Shown: positions 24,901 through 35,990 of the stretch, in pieces | Layout of the letters: every line of letters begins with the position of its first letter | Position numbering within the stretch: position 1 is the first letter of the stretch | Assembly (NCBI RefSeq): GCF_028769735.1 | Contig: NC_088178.1 | Location: forward strand, 930,001-994,000 | DNA from: Zonotrichia leucophrys gambelii | Lineage: Eukaryota > Chordata > Aves > Passeriformes > Passerellidae | Length of the DNA stretch: 64,000 nt | Direction: 5' to 3' | The notes under the pieces: model-generated | What the model was told of the DNA's origin: nothing | The model's database searches: none | The model's input: the letters and a program-made list of their open reading frames with translations, nothing else | Position numbers and translations under genes: made by a program

Positions 24901-27900
24901 CACTTCTCCAGGAGGAGAACAAAATGGTTGGTACAAGGGCCAGGGATACCTGACCTACCTTCTTTCCATGGGCTGGCGTGTTCCTCTGTCCAGATGAAAA
25001 GAGCTGAAGTCAAAAGAGGTTTTGCTGTTCCCTGTCAGGAGCACTCCCCCATGTTTTTCTGATTAGCCTCAGAAGATACCAGAGCAAGCCTGGTCTTGGA
25101 GCGCTCCTCAACTTTGTACCAGAGCATTTGTGTACAAAATGCTGCTTGTTTGTGGGTGATGGTTGACTCAGAGCACATATCTCAGCTTTCCTTTTCATTC
25201 ATACCAGCAATGCTCTTAATCAGTGTTTAGGCTCCCTTCTCCCTCTTGTCTAGGAGGAACAGCCCAATGCACCTTCCAGTGTCCCTGAGTGTTAGGGGTT
25301 GGAGAGAAGACGTGTTCTGGGGGTTTATTTACTTGTGGACAAAACTTGAGAGGTTCCTCTAGACTTTCTGAATGAAAAAGCACTTTAGCACTTAAATTCT
25401 AGGTGTGTTTTGGTTTATTTTGTACTTGCTGGTTTGTGTTTTGGTTTAATTTTTACTTGCTGGTGGAGTTGGAGGAGCTCTGATGAGATGTCCTAGGTGG
25501 GGTTTTGTGAAAGTTTGCTTTGTTGCTCTTTCCTTCGTGGTAAAGAGAGCTACAAGTGCGTGTGCTGTGCTGTCTGAGGGGCTTGGTGCAGTGATAAAAG
25601 TGGGAGAAATCCCTGTAGCCACGACCTGTGAGGCTCTGGGGCTGCAGTTCAGGGCTCGGGGGATCCTGCAGAGCCCTGCTGGCGCTTGGCAAAGCAAGGA
25701 GAGGTTTGGATGCTAAAGGAAGCCCATAGCTGTGTGGTTTAGGCCCAGAATAGCCCAGGACTGCCTCTCGTGTGATGTGGTGTGGCTCACGCTGACCCAC
25801 AGCCTTGGGCTGCTGCACTGAGCAGGGCACAGGAGGCAGAGGAGGTTCTGCATTGCTGCTGTCTCAGGATTTGCTCTCTGTGACTTGATTAATCCTGCCG
25901 TGCCCTGCAAAATCTCTCCTTTCATGTCTGCTCTTGGGCATGGAGTTGAAAGTACTAAGGTACGGTGAAAGGAGCCTAATTTGGGTGTGGGCAGTGGTAA
26001 ATTACAGTTGTGCACGTATGACTTTCCTGCTTTGGACAGATGGCTGAAGCTAGTTAATAAATTTTAGCATGAGAAAAAACAGTTGTGGTCATCTAGTAAT
26101 GGCCCCTTGCATAACTTGGATAATAACCTCTGTGAATAGCTTTGTTTGAACTAGCGTGCATACTCTCCCTGAAACAGCCAATCCTGGGCTTCTTTTAAAC
26201 AAGCATGAGTGATGGAGAAATTCCACTACAACCTTAAATGCGTTCTTCCAGTTGTTTCTCTCCGCTGCTGAGAGACTGTGTACAAATCTGTCTGAAAATA
26301 AAGATACTGCCCTATTTCTAAAGTGAATTCATCCAGCTTAAAGCTTTAAACGCTCAGTTCTGTTATCCCAGATCTTGTAGACTGGGAATTTTTGTTAAAT
26401 CTGTGTTTCATAGTGGGCACTTTGAGTAGTTTTGATTAGCTGTCTTGTTCCCTTTTCCCTTTGCTAAATAGACTGAGCCACCTGAGCTTTTCAATGTGGC
26501 CAGAGCTTTCTATTAATCATTACTGTTGGCTTCTTTGAATTCATTTGAGCTCTTCCCTCTTAAAGAGCAAACACCAGAACTGATGTAGTGGCAGTGCCAA
26601 GCATTTATCAGGTGTAGCATAATCTCATTTATTCCTTCTTGATGTTTGCCATTTGCACATGTAAAGTATCCCTGGACAAACTGTCATGCTAGGAATTCAC
26701 ATTTATCTGGCTGTTAGGAATCCCCAGAGCAAGTATGTTGTTCCCAGCTCAGTTTTCTGATTTGGGGAGGATGCCTTATGTGTTTTGTTTCTAGATGTGT
26801 AACTTTGGAGTGCTAAAGTGCATTTTGGGCGCTGACTGCCTTGTTAAGCATGTTTCTACTCTCTATCAACCCCTTGTCTTCTCTGCTACCTACATATTTG
26901 ACCAGCTTTGATGTTTTCCATTGTTAATAATCAATAGATGTCTTGAATAGCGTAGGAACAAAGGCAGATTCCTGTAGGATTCTGTTAAACACAACTTCAT
27001 GTCCATTCTTTGTTTTTTCAACTAATTTTTAGAGCCTGTCTGGTTAGTTGTGGGGTTTTGTTGTGATGTTTTTTTGGTTGTTTTTCTTTTTTTTTTTTTT
27101 TGATGGTGGGGGTTGTTGTTGTTGATGTGGTTTTGCTTTTTTCTTCCTCCAATCTACCATACACTTTTAAGTGCATAAGGAAAAAAGCAGCCTCTTTAGT
27201 GCTCCATTCCTGCTTGAGGACTGGAGACTTTGTGTGTTTCTAGCAGTTGGAATCTCCTCCCTTCAGATATGAGTAACTCGCTGATTTAATAATTACCCCT
27301 TTCCTGATGTGGAACAAAGCATATCTAATGTTCATCTCTGATTTTTTTTTTTTTTTTTTACAATGAAATACGTGTTCTCTTGGGTTACTCACAGTTACAG
27401 CAGGCAGCTGTGCACTACAGAAAGAGCTGCGAGGGGACAGTGCTGGGTGTTATTTTTATCCAGCATTTTTACCCTTGCAGCTTTCTGCCACCTGAGAGAA
27501 GCCAGTGGACCTGGTGGGGGCACAGAGGTGGGCTTTGCAGGCTTGCTTGCCTGGATCCTCTGTCTCTGGAAGTGAAATGGTAAATCTGTAGCACAAAGGC
27601 CAGCTAAAAGATGGATTACAGCTGACAAGCGTAGTCAGACTGTATTGACATAAGTTTAGGTTAGAGAGAAGTAACTGCAATTATTCTGCAGTTGGAGATC
27701 TTTGTATAAAGTACTGCCCTGGCTGCAGATAGTGTGTGTGTACTCGTTTTTCTGTGGGAGACAGAGGAACAATGACCTTGTCGTCAGGGTGCTGGCCAGG
27801 GGCGTGGGAGACCTGAGTGCAGTGCTTGTGTTGCTATTTGAGTGCGGGCTGCAGGCAGTCCCAGTCCCAGATGCACTTATCAGCGTGAGGATAACAGAGT

Positions 27901-28409
27901 ATTCCTGTCTCACGGGAGCCCTGTGCAGAAAGAGCCGCTGCAGAGCCCCAGCTCCCCAGACGCTGCATTTCTGCAGTGTTTATAAATATTCTGGGAAGAT
28001 GGATAATACCTGCTGTTAATGCCTTATTAAACTGCTTGGTTTTCTTGTAGAAAACTTGTTAGAACAGGAGTAGGTGCAAGGAATTGTTACTCAGCAGTTC
28101 TCTAACACTTAGGCTTTTACTGAAGCTTTGAAGGGAAGTGCGAAAAGGAGGTTCTGCATTTGATACAGCCCTGATTGAATGTGGTGTTTATTTTGCAATG
28201 AACGATTTCACCATTTGCATTAAGTTTGCTCTCATTTGAGACAGTCCCACAGGAAGTCCCTGTTACATCTGTGACATCAGCCTTTAGGTTTATTATCAAT
28301 TATTGCAAACTTCAGGACTTTTGGTGGTTGTGGGGCTTCGTTCCTGGAATCTTCCCAGAGCAGCAGGGCTTCGGGTGGGACTGCTGCACTTATTTCTCCT
28401 CTCTCGCAG
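18951..28409 (+). other. NOTCH2: NOTCH2 intron 2
   Basis: 9.5 kb without recognised coding sequence. Homopolymer runs occur near 19621-19632, 19655-19668, 24124-24136, 27090-27102 and 27343-27359. A ~33-bp direct duplication (GTGTTTTGGTTTA ... TACTTGCTGGT) lies at about 25405-25465. Confidence 0.7.
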
Positions 28410-28669
28410 GTGTCGAGAAGGATTCCTTGGAGACTACTGCCAGTACAGAAACCCCTGCGAGAGCAACACCTGCAAGAACGGGGGAACCTGCGAAGCCGCG
28501 TCGCTGATAGGGAAACCAACGTGCAAGTGTGCTCCAGGATTCACGGGGGAGGAGTGCCAGTACTCGGAGTCCCACCTGTGCTACGTGTCCCAGCCCTGCC
28601 TGAACGGGGGCACGTGTCACCCCCACGGCCCGGACACGTACGAGTGCGTCTGTCTGCCGGGCTTCACAG
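28410..28669 (+). CDS. NOTCH2: NOTCH2 exon 3: end of EGF1, EGF2, EGF3
   Basis: The acceptor CTCTCGCAG is followed by a G that completes the Lys codon, then [10 protein letters not shown] closes EGF1. EGF2 ([15 protein letters not shown]...) and most of EGF3 ([16 protein letters not shown]...) follow, ending in GFTG at the donor ACAG|GTGGGC (phase 1). Both EGF2 and EGF3 contain the C-x4-T-C pattern (CKNGGTC, CLNGGTC) used for O-fucosylation in Notch EGF modules. The length of 260 nt is the vertebrate size. Third positions are strongly G/C. Confidence 0.97.
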
Positions 28670-29323
28670 GTGGGCTTCTGCCTCTGTGAGCCCCTCCTTG
28701 GGGAACAGGAATGTTCTGGGGCGGTCGTGATGTGCTCTCGAGTTTTCTAGCTCCGGCACAGGAAATGAGAGGAAGTCTAAATGACTTCATGACCAAAAAA
28801 AGCAAAGGGGAATAGGGAATCAGACTCCCTACCCTCTACACGTAAGCAGAAAAATATTTGGATCTTGTGGGGTTGTCCACATGGGAAAACTGAACGCAGA
28901 AACTACTCTGGAGTGGCTGGTTACGCTTTGAATTCAGAGTCTAGTTTAAAAAAAAAGGGCAGATTTGGCCAGCAAAATCTGTCTATGGGAAAACAATATT
29001 TTGATGCCTGAGGGGAAGCATGGAAATTTATTCCTTTCACTCTTGAAGGGGAGATAGAAGAAGAGTGACTGTCAGTGTGTGTAGTATGACTTCAGGTTGT
29101 TTTTATAAATCACAACATTCTCTATCGTGCTGCAATCCGCTAAATGGCTTCATACTGTAACTACAAGTTCATTTCCATTTCAGACAGAATACAGTAAAGT
29201 GCAGACATCAGTTTTCCTGTAGTAACGTAAGGACTTAATTCAGTAAAACTTTTGAGGCAGTGTAAAAGAGATTCTGTTTTCTACAGAAATAACCTTTTGT
29301 TAATCTGCCTTGATTTCCTAAAG
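28670..29323 (+). other. NOTCH2: NOTCH2 intron 3
   Basis: 654 bp, ordinary sequence between two GC-rich exons. No repeat seen. Confidence 0.85.
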
Positions 29324-29662
29324 GAAAGGAATGCCAGTGGATCGACGCCTGCACATCCCAACCCTGTGCCAACGGGAGTACATGCACCGTGTCTGGAAAT
29401 AAGTTCTCCTGCACGTGCCTGGCGGGCTACACGGGCCAGAGGTGCGAGACGGACGTGAACGAGTGTGCCACCACGCCGGGGCTGTGCCAGCACGGGGGCA
29501 CCTGCGTCAACCTGCCCGGCTCGCACCGCTGCCAGTGCCGCCCCGGCTACACCGGGCCCCGCTGCGAGAGCCTCTACGTGCCCTGCTCGCCGTCGCCCTG
29601 CCTCAACGGGGGCACCTGCCACCAGACCAGCGACTTCACCTTCGAGTGCAACTGCCTGCCAG
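29324..29662 (+). CDS. NOTCH2: NOTCH2 exon 4: EGF4, EGF5 and most of EGF6
   Basis: The exon starts [10 protein letters not shown] and ends FECNCLP at the donor CCAG|GTGGGT (phase 1). EGF4 carries both an O-glucose motif (CTSQPC) and an O-fucose motif (CANGSTC). EGF5 opens with the calcium-binding signature DVNEC. EGF6 opens with [10 protein letters not shown], a NOTCH2-like sequence. At 339 nt it is the vertebrate length. Nearly every third position in EGF5-6 is G or C, so the exon stands out from its AT-richer flanks. A retroviral LTR begins about 54 bp after the donor. Confidence 0.97.
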
Positions 29663-29716
29663 GTGGGTCTCTGAGCCTGGGTGTTAATCACGGCCCTGAG
29701 ATGGGCAGGGTGTCTC

Positions 29717-30249
29717 TGTTTCAGCCCGCTCGTCCAAAGAACGAGTCAGAGCTCTTCAGTTTCTGGTCTTGAAGTTGTTTGTTAAATCTTGTCTATAAAA
29801 TTTTCTCTCTGCTCAGCACGGCAGCCACAGGCACTCTGTGTTGTCCTTTTATACTACAAACTATGTATAACATATTTACACCTAATTCCCAATACCTATG
29901 TTAGACAGTGCACTTCTACTCTAAACCGATCCCAAAGTGCCAACATCACAGCAGAAAATGGAGAAGAAGAAGTAAAAGAAAGAAAGGCTGGACACGCCCA
30001 GATTCCTCCATCTTGTCCCCATAACCCCCATAGCAAAAATCCTAAAATCTACATTTTCACCCTGTGATCATTTTGTTATTACACTATTCAGACCTGTGTG
30101 ACTTTGAGGTCCTCATACAAAGCTGGCAACTTGCTCCAAGGGTCAAAATCAGATCCCCAGGTGCTCTGGGCTGTGTGCCAGGGTCTCTGAGCCACCCGGC
30201 GGGGTCCCGGCAACTCTGGACACCCAGAGGGATATACTGAGTTCTGACA
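29717..30249 (-). mobile_element. Antisense LTR, copy A (LTR family 2)
   Basis: Read on the minus strand it starts TGTCAGAACTCAG and ends at the TGTTTCAG of 29717. The minus strand carries a TATAAAAGG promoter box (plus-strand CCTTTTATA near 29845) and R/U5-like sequence after it. Almost every segment is repeated in copy B directly to its right. It starts about 54 bp after the exon 4 donor. The left edge is my best estimate; I could not define a clean target-site duplication. Confidence 0.75.
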
Positions 30250-30250
30250 G

Positions 30251-31269
30251 TTTATTAAATCTTATCTGTAAAATTTTCTTTCTGCCCAGCCTAGGTCTGC
30301 TCAGCAGAGCAGCCAAAGGCACTCTGACCGCCCCCGAGGCAGTTTTGTCCTTTTAGACTACAAGCTACGTACAACATATTTATATTTATAAATTTATAAA
30401 TATAAATTTATATCATTTATGTAAACATAAATATAAATGTATAGATCTTTAGTTATAATAAATATATAATAAATATAGAACAAATATTTATAAAATATAA
30501 CAAAAATATAATAATAAATAATATAATAAAATTAAAGTAATGACAAAATTAATAATTATATAAATTATATATTATAATAATTATATAAAACAAAATATAA
30601 TATAATAAAATATAATAAAATAAATATAATAAAAAGAATAAAGATTATATATAATAAATATATTAACATATTTATACATTTGTAAATTTGTATTTATAAA
30701 TATGTTATATGTAGTTTGCAGTATAAATAAATATATTATACGTGCTACAAACTACATACGTATATTATACGTACTACTAGTATAAATAAATATACGTGCT
30801 ACAAACTACATATAACACATTATAAATATGTTATATGTAGTTAGTAGTATAAATAAATATATTTAACATATTTATATTTAACAGTTATATATTTATATTT
30901 AACAATTACTTTCAGATAGCTATCACCTATGTTAGACAGTGAACCTCTATTCTAAACCAATCCCAAAGTGCCAGCATCGCAGCAGAAGATGGAGGTAGAG
31001 AAAAACAAGAAGAGGGACTGGACAGGCCCAAGTCCCTCCATCTTGTCCCTAAAACCCCCATTCTAGAAATCCCAAAATCTACCTTTTCACCTGGTGATAA
31101 TTTTTATTATTACACTGTTTATACTTCTGTGACTTTCAGGTCCTCACACAAAGCTGGTAATTTGCTCCAGGGGTCATAATCAAACCCACAGGTGCTCTGG
31201 GCTGTTTGCCATGGTCTCCGAGCCCCCTGGCAACTCTGGAGACCCAGAGGGATGCACTGAGTTCTGACA
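30251..31269 (-). mobile_element. Antisense LTR, copy B with internal AT-rich expansion
   Basis: Homologous to copy A in both halves: TTTATTAAATCTTATCTG... on the left, and CACCTATGTTAGACAGTG through GAGTTCTGACA on the right. It lacks the ~55 bp at the 3' end that copy A has, so it abuts copy A directly. Between the halves, where copy A has only CATATTTACACC, there are about 530 bp of AT-rich sequence. No retroviral gene is present between the two copies. Confidence 0.75.
30370..30905. repeat. AT-rich expansion with inverted repeats inside LTR copy B
   Basis: Almost only A and T. It contains repeated pieces of the neighbouring LTR sequence (CTACAAACTACATATAACA) in both orientations. The clearest hairpin has 19-nt arms at 30799-30817 and 30829-30847, with one mismatch and an 11-nt loop. 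Confidence 0.85.
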
Positions 31270-34200
31270 GGTGAGCTCCAGAGAGCTCCGTTTGCAGCCT
31301 TGGTTCTGCTCTCCTGCTGCTCCTCCCCAGAGCTCCTCTCAGGGTTTCTGTGTCCCATCAGCTGGGAGGGACGAATCTCAGCAAGCTGGGGAGCTCTGTA
31401 GTGCTCCTGCACTATTAATTCATTTCTGAGTGCTGGGGTTTCAGGACACACAAAGGAAGGAAGGGGAAGACGGTCAGAAATTATAGTTTTCTATGGAACC
31501 CAGCTAGAGTCAGAGAATCAAATAGGTAAAGGCCATGAGGTAGGTTCAAGGAGATTAGGATGGTATCTCATAATGCCCACTTGGAATGTGAAATTCTGTG
31601 TGCATAAGCATCTACAAATACATAGTTTTGTGTAGTAAAGGCCTCAGGTAACTTCAGTGTTTGAAGAATGCACATCTGTCTTTTTCCTTCTCTATCTGTA
31701 GCCCCAAGACACACTAAGTTCTATTCTCTTCTTTTCCTTCTCCAGTTCCTTCAAATCTAACAGGATACCAGTTCCAACTCACCACACCCTTTTTGTCTCC
31801 AGATAAATTTTGTTTGCTTGTTTTCTGATGCTGTTAGCTGAGTTCATGCACAGCATGGCTGACATGCTAGCTCAGGATCTGGGGCTGCACTGGTTTCTTG
31901 TCACCTCTGCAAGTGGCCATGTGTCACCTGGTTGGGATGTTGTCTCATCCTGTCCTCCTCCCCATCCACTTGTCAGCCTTGACCACAGGGCCCTACCAGT
32001 TGTCTTTGCATATTCAGGGTATTTTTAGGCTGATATTTTTTTTTTTTTTACTGAGTAATTCAACTCCATGGGAAACGGAATGTTTGGAAATGCTTTTGAC
32101 TAGACTTCCTACTCGAGTGTATTGCAGTTTGGCACACACAGACTTGGTGTGTGGTAATGTAGAAAAGTAAACTCTCTTCCCTTCAGCATGTCTCTGCTGT
32201 TCCTGATGTGAAAGATGAAGCTGCCCAATGCTGTTTGGGATGAATATAGAGTGGCTGTGTTCTCATGAGGATCATCTGGAGACACAGGTCTGTGTGGAAA
32301 GGGCATTTAGAACTTGTGAAAACTGTTTTCTCTTTTTGGAGACCCTCGTCTTGAAGTGTTGGCTCAAACGACCTTAAATGTGCATTGCCAACCTTAGTGT
32401 CTGCACCAGCACTTTCTGGGCTGTCTGAGCAAGCATGTGACTTTGAAGAATTTAGCAAAGTCACTCCAAAAGTAGAAGGATGGATCATTATTTTTGAAAG
32501 CAATTATTCTAACTGTGCTTGGAGGGACAGTGCTTTGAAAGAGTCTTTGAAAATGGAGTAGTTTAACTAACCATTGCCCTGGAGGAATTTATTGCTTTTT
32601 TGCTTTGCATCTTTTTAAAATTAAATTATAAACCAAGTATCTCTGGATTAACAGTCTTGTCCAGAAATTCAGAATTTCCTTTAAAGTCAGATCTGTTTAG
32701 CCTGTTCAAGGACTTTAGGGCCTCATGCAGGAGCAGTGTGGTGGGAGGAAGAAGAGAGAAAGATGAAGTTGGGAGGACTAGATCCTGTCAAGCTGATGAG
32801 TTTGCTTTAGAGATTCTCTTACAGGGCACGAGAGTGAGTAGGAGCAGATTTTCCCTTAGACAAGTGTGTGGGCTGGCTGAAATACCGTCAGGAAATGGAA
32901 ATGAGATTGCTATAGTAACAGTTACACACCTACACTCCTCACACGTTTTGGATTATTAGCTGTCTTTTTTGACTTGTTACACAGTGTGTATTGTGGGGGT
33001 GAGTTAATGTGGCTCTGAGAGCCTTTGCTTTTCTATTTCCTGTATTTGTTTAAGTTGGCCATGCTGTTTTGCTAGCTTGATTTTTTTTTATTTTATTTTT
33101 TTTTTAAACCAGTCATTTGAAAAACAGCAGAAAAGGGAGCTGTTGGAGAGACCCAAATGCTTACATTAAACTCTCTGATAAAGGCAGGGCACCCAGCCAT
33201 TTCTCTCCCCCCTTAGTGCAGAGCATGCAGAGCAGAATTTCTGAAGTGTTGGAAAAGGTTCTGTCTGGAAAGGAAAGGTCAACAGAAAGAGAGGAGGAAT
33301 GGTGGCCTGTCACGCCTGGGGAGGATGTGAACAAGGCCTGCTCCTCTGGAGGACAGTGCCAAGATTATGGAGCAGAAATTCCACTTCAGACTCCCTCTCT
33401 GAACTGGAGCAATGCCGACGGTGCTGTGACTATAAATGGAATTGCTCTGGCGCTCCTGGGCTGCCTGAGGATGCTGCCATTGCTGGGTGCTCTGGCCACA
33501 GAGGCAGGAGGCAGTCACATCTCAAACTGCTGGAGTGCTTTCTGATAGGATTTTGCATCTTGTGACCTGTAAAAGTCACACTTTGGAGAAGCTGTGCCCA
33601 AGCAGCATTTTAGGCATAATTAGGCTACTACTGTGCTGGCCTTGAAATGGGTTCTTGTTTCCTGTAGATGTTGCCTTCTTAGCTTTTCAGTGAGTTTAAT
33701 CTATTTGTAAACACAGGTAGGTGAGAATGAGAGCTTGAAAAAGTAGGAAGAATGTAGAACCTGGAGCTGTGTGTCACAGCAGCTTTTCCTACAGTCACAC
33801 GAGTGCTTTTTATGTACAGTGTAGTGCAGCTGCTATTTAAAATTCCCAGGTTCCCATGTCACTTGTGAATGTACACAAACAAATCCTGCATTAGGTAATC
33901 CATGAAGTCATGTGTGTTAAGTCAGCATTTGGTGGCAAGCACCAAGTGAAGTTACATATATACACTACTGGTATTGCATCTATCTGGAAGGTAACCTCAT
34001 TTTTTTATCCCTTTGGCTTAATCATTTTTCCTCTGGGCTTTGTTGATTTAGGTAGGAACGGGGTTGTAGGCAAGTGAGCATGTTAGGTCAATCATAACAG
34101 TGTAGTAGTGAAAAAAAATTCCTTGTAGGAGACGTAACCTGAAGCATTACCAACTCCTTTGAATATAAGAATGAGCTAGTAGTTATAAATATTTGACAAA

Positions 34201-34386
34201 AAAGGACTTCATTTGGCAACTAACCTTTAATGGAATGTTAAACAAGTCAATAGAGGAAGTTCTTAGCTGGGAAAGTGATTATTCATTGTTATCCATCAAA
34301 ATAATTACCCATTAACTAAGATAAGGACCCTAGGGAATTCCAAGGGCTTGTTCAGGAAGCGATCTGTCAGGCTGCAGCGAGTGTTT
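31270..34386 (+). other. NOTCH2: NOTCH2 intron 4, middle part
   Basis: No gene recognised. The first ~200 bp after copy B might be leftover retroviral sequence, but nothing in it proves this. Homopolymer T runs near 32036-32050 and 33080-33105. Confidence 0.55.
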
Positions 34387-34483
34387 GTGAGAGCTGCAGC
34401 ACTTCCTGGGAAGAGGAAGGAACCTCAGCTGGTTATGAGAGCTGCAGCACTTCCTAGGAAGGGGAAGCAACCTCACGCTGGTT
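34387..34483. repeat. Two-copy ~47-bp direct repeat beside the minisatellite
   Basis: GAGAGCTGCAGCACTTCCT followed by (G/A)GGAAG-rich sequence and AACCTCA-GCTGGTT occurs twice in a row, from about 34389 and 34437. It is unrelated in sequence to the 50-bp array that begins just downstream. Confidence 0.8.
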
Positions 34484-34549
34484 CCTGGCTGAGTGTCACC
34501 ACTGGGGACCCACACACACGGAGCTCCCTGTGCTGGGCAGCTGGGGTTG

Positions 34550-35990
34550 GGCAGGAGCACGTTCCCTGAGCTCCTCCATGGCTGCATCCCTGGGTTTGGG
34601 CATGGGCACCTTCCCCTGAGCTCTGAGCTCTCCATGGCTGCATCCCTGGGTTTGGGCATGGGCACCTTCCCTGAGCTCTGAGCTCCATGGCTGCATCCCT
34701 GGGATTTGGGCATGAGCACCTTCCCTGAGCTCCTCCATGGCTGCAGCCCTGGGTTTGGGCAGGAGCACGTTCCCTGAGCTCTTCCATGGCTGCATCCCTG
34801 GATTTGGGCATGAGCACCTTCCCTGAGCTCCTCCATGGCTGCATCCCTGGATTTGGGCATGGGCACCTTCCCCTGAGCTCCTCCCTGGGGTTTGGGCATG
34901 AGCTCCTTCCCCTGAGCTCCTCCCTGGCTGCATCCCTGGATTTGGGCATGAGCTCCTTCCCTGAGCTCCTCCATGGCTGCATCCCTGGATTTGGGCATGA
35001 GCACCTTCCCCTGAGCTCCTCCATGGCTGCATCCCTGGATTTGGGCATGAGCACCTTCCCTGAGCTCCTCCCTGGCTGCATCCCTGGATTTGGGCATGAG
35101 CACCTTCCCTGAGCTCCTCCATGGCTGCATCCCTGGATTTGGGCATGAGCTCCTTCCCCTGAGCTCTGAGCTCTCCATGGCTGCATCCCTGGGTTTGGGC
35201 ATGAGCACCTTCCCTGAGCTCCTCCATGGCTGCATCCCTGGGATTTGGGCATGAACACCTTCCCTGAGCTCCTCCATGGCTTCATCCCTGGGGTTTGGGC
35301 ATGGGCACCTTCCCCTGAGCTCCTCCCTGGCTGCATCCCTGGGATTTGGGCATGGGCACCTTCCCCTGAGCTCCTCCCTGGGGTTTGGGGTATGAACACC
35401 TTCCCTGAGCTCCTCCCCGACTGCATCCCTGGGATTTGGGCATGAGCACCTTCCCCTGAGCTCCTCCCTGGGGTTTGGGCATGAGCTCCTTCCCCTGAGC
35501 TCCTCCATGGCTGCATCCCTGGGTTTGGGCATGAGCACCTTCCCTGAGCTCTTCCATGGCTGCATCCCTGGGATTTGGGCATGAACACCTTCCCTGAGCT
35601 CCTCCATGGCTGCATTATTGGGATTTGGGCATGAACACCTTCCCCTGAGCTCTTCCATGGCTGCATCCCTGGGTTTGGGCATGAGCACCTTCCCTGAGCT
35701 CCTCCCTGGGTTTGGGCATGAGCTCCTTCCCCTGAGCTCTTCCATGGCTGCATCCCTGGGTTTGGGCATGAGCTCCTTCCCTGAGCTCTTCCATGGCTCC
35801 ATCCCTGGGATTTGGGCATGAACACCTTCCCTGAGCTCTTCCATGGCTGCATTATTGGGATTTGGGCATGAGCTCCTTCCCCTGAGCTCTTCCATGGCTG
35901 CATCCTTGGGATTTGGGCATGAACACCTTCCCTGAGCTCCTCCCTGGGATTTGGGCATGAGCACCTTCCCTGAGCTCCTCTCTGTCACCA
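34550..35990. repeat. NOTCH2: Minisatellite of 50-bp units in intron 4
   Basis: About 30 units built from CTGAGCTCCTCCATGGCTGC, ATCCCTGGATTTGGGCATGA and GCACCTTCCC. Shorter ~36-bp units lack the CATGGCTGCATCC part, and some carry an extra CTGAGCTCTGAGCTCT step. The minus strand has no stop over 34330-35991 (553 codons), and long open frames exist in other minus frames too. A 50-bp period is not a multiple of 3, so the frame rotates through the unit; this is repeat-driven, not a gene. Confidence 0.95.

Noticed and set aside
28277..28626. Minus-strand open frames opposite exon 3
   Set aside because: Shadows of the GC-rich NOTCH2 exon; the plus strand gives canonical EGF modules and splice sites.
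31119..31451. Minus-strand frame to the right of LTR copy B as retroviral interior
   Set aside because: No recognisable gag, pol or env motif and no polypurine tract next to the LTR; could be plain intron.
34550..35990. CRISPR-like array
   Set aside because: Units are contiguous and without unique spacers, in a vertebrate intron; it is a minisatellite.
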